NCBI GenBank assembly: GCA_001603335.1
Contig: LUYR01000084.1
Coordinates: forward strand, 1 to 14,681
DNA length: 14,681 bases
Reading direction: 5' to 3'
Source of the DNA: Rhodospirillales bacterium Alpha_05
Lineage (GTDB): Bacteria > Pseudomonadota > Alphaproteobacteria > Rhodospirillales > Rhodospirillaceae
In this document: piece after piece, positions 14,329 through 14,681 of the stretch
Position numbering within the stretch: the first letter of the stretch is position 1
How the letters are laid out: the number at the start of each line of letters is the position of its first letter
Program-made: the position numbers and the translations under genes
The notes under the pieces: generated by a model
The model's input: the letters and a program-made list of their open reading frames with translations, nothing else
Databases searched by the model: none
What the model was told of the DNA's origin: nothing

Positions 14329-14681
14329 GATGCGGCTCTCGCTGCTGTGGGGGTGGACGGGGTGGTTTGCGGCGGACGCCAGCCTTTGAGGCGGAGGGCG
14401 TTGCCGACCACGCTCACCGAACTGAACGCCATTGCGGCGGCGGCGAGCGAGGGATGGAGGTAGCCGAGCGCGGCGACGGGAATGCCGACGACGTTGTAGC
14501 CGAACGCCCAGTAGAGATTCTGGCGGATCGTGCGTCGCGTCGCGTTGGCGATGTCGAAGGTCGCGGCGACGAGGCGCGGGTCGGGGCGCATCAGGGTGAT
14601 GCCGGCGGTTTCCATGGCGACGTCGGTGCCCGAGCCGACCGCGATGCCGACGTCGGCTCCGGCGAGCGCCGGGGCGTCGTT
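14325..14681 (-). CDS. copA: Cu+-exporting P1B-type ATPase, C-terminal part (5' end outside window)
   Basis: The last 118 residues of a copper-translocating P-type ATPase; the frame is open at the right edge. It starts in the hinge motif NDAPALAGADVGIAVGSGTDVA (the end of GDGxNDAPAL), then RTIRQNLYWAFGYNVVGIPVA with Tyr62-Asn63 in TM7, and MAFSSVSVVGNALRL with MxxSS (84-88) in TM8. The YN pair and MxxSS are the transmembrane Cu+ ligands that define the P1B-1 subgroup, so this is a Cu+ (or Ag+) exporter rather than a Zn2+/Cd2+ pump. The metal-binding N terminus, CPC motif and DKTGT are outside the window. Its TGA stop overlaps the GTG start of the amidohydrolase by four bases, placing both in one operon on the minus strand. 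Confidence 0.93.
   Translation of the reverse strand, partial: NDAPALAGADVGIAVGSGTDVAMETAGITLMRPDPRLVAATFDIANATRRTIRQNLYWAFGYNVVGIPVAALGYLHPSLAAAAMAFSSVSVVGNALRLKGWRPPQTTPSTPTAARAAS

Noticed and set aside
1..14681. tRNA or rRNA genes, CRISPR arrays, phage or toxin-antitoxin modules
   Set aside because: I looked on both strands and saw no regularly spaced repeats, tRNA cloverleaf, rRNA segment or recognisable defence or toxin gene.

Overview
The window looks like chromosome from a very GC-rich alphaproteobacterium, probably of the Rhodospirillales. The grounds are a strong G/C bias at third codon positions, chemoreceptors with the Q-rich signalling tails common in Azospirillum/Magnetospirillum-type bacteria, a Cache-GGDEF protein, and a short DksA-like zinc-finger protein. 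The taxonomic call is an inference by eye. I see no tRNA, rRNA, CRISPR array, insertion sequence or phage gene.

Layout. (1) Positions 1-3783 are a signalling block: the 3' end of a methyl-accepting chemotaxis protein (MCP), a convergent second MCP that shares a bidirectional terminator with it, and a divergent membrane-bound diguanylate cyclase with a dCache-type sensor, GGEEF active site and intact RxxD inhibitory site. (2) A short GC-rich palindromic element follows, then a small YbiI-type C4 zinc-finger gene on the minus strand with its own likely sigma70 promoter. (3) Positions 4294-11911 form a complete tripartite RND multidrug efflux locus with its own two-component regulator. Sensor kinase and response regulator lie on the minus strand with a 4-base overlap. 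They are divergent from a three-gene operon coding periplasmic adaptor lipoprotein, RND pump and outer-membrane channel. Gene order and recalled protein motifs match Acinetobacter AdeRS-AdeABC more closely than E. coli BaeSR/AcrAB. (4) Positions 11973-12839 code a divergent protein-L-isoaspartate methyltransferase-like protein, followed by about 240 bases with no firm gene but traces of an eroded reading frame. (5) A second palindromic element precedes an M20 amidohydrolase on the minus strand, which overlaps the end of a Cu+ P1B-type ATPase (CopA) by four bases.

How the parts work together. AdeS-like kinase and AdeR-like regulator probably control the facing efflux operon through the 136-base spacer 6060-6195. 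The adaptor is predicted to stay in the inner membrane (Asp at +2 after the lipid cysteine). The channel is predicted to go to the outer membrane (Ser at +2). The adaptor carries the RLxxLxxxxxxS docking motif for a TolC-type channel, and the pump keeps the proton-relay Asp407/Asp408 and Lys933. The MCPs and the diguanylate cyclase point to motility and c-di-GMP signalling.

Nothing here is a clearly undescribed system. The points most worth following are the Ade-type efflux/regulator locus in an alphaproteobacterial setting bounded by two palindromic elements, the methyltransferase behind it with an altered substrate motif, a second MCP with a drastically shortened periplasmic domain, and the translational coupling of CopA to an amidohydrolase.
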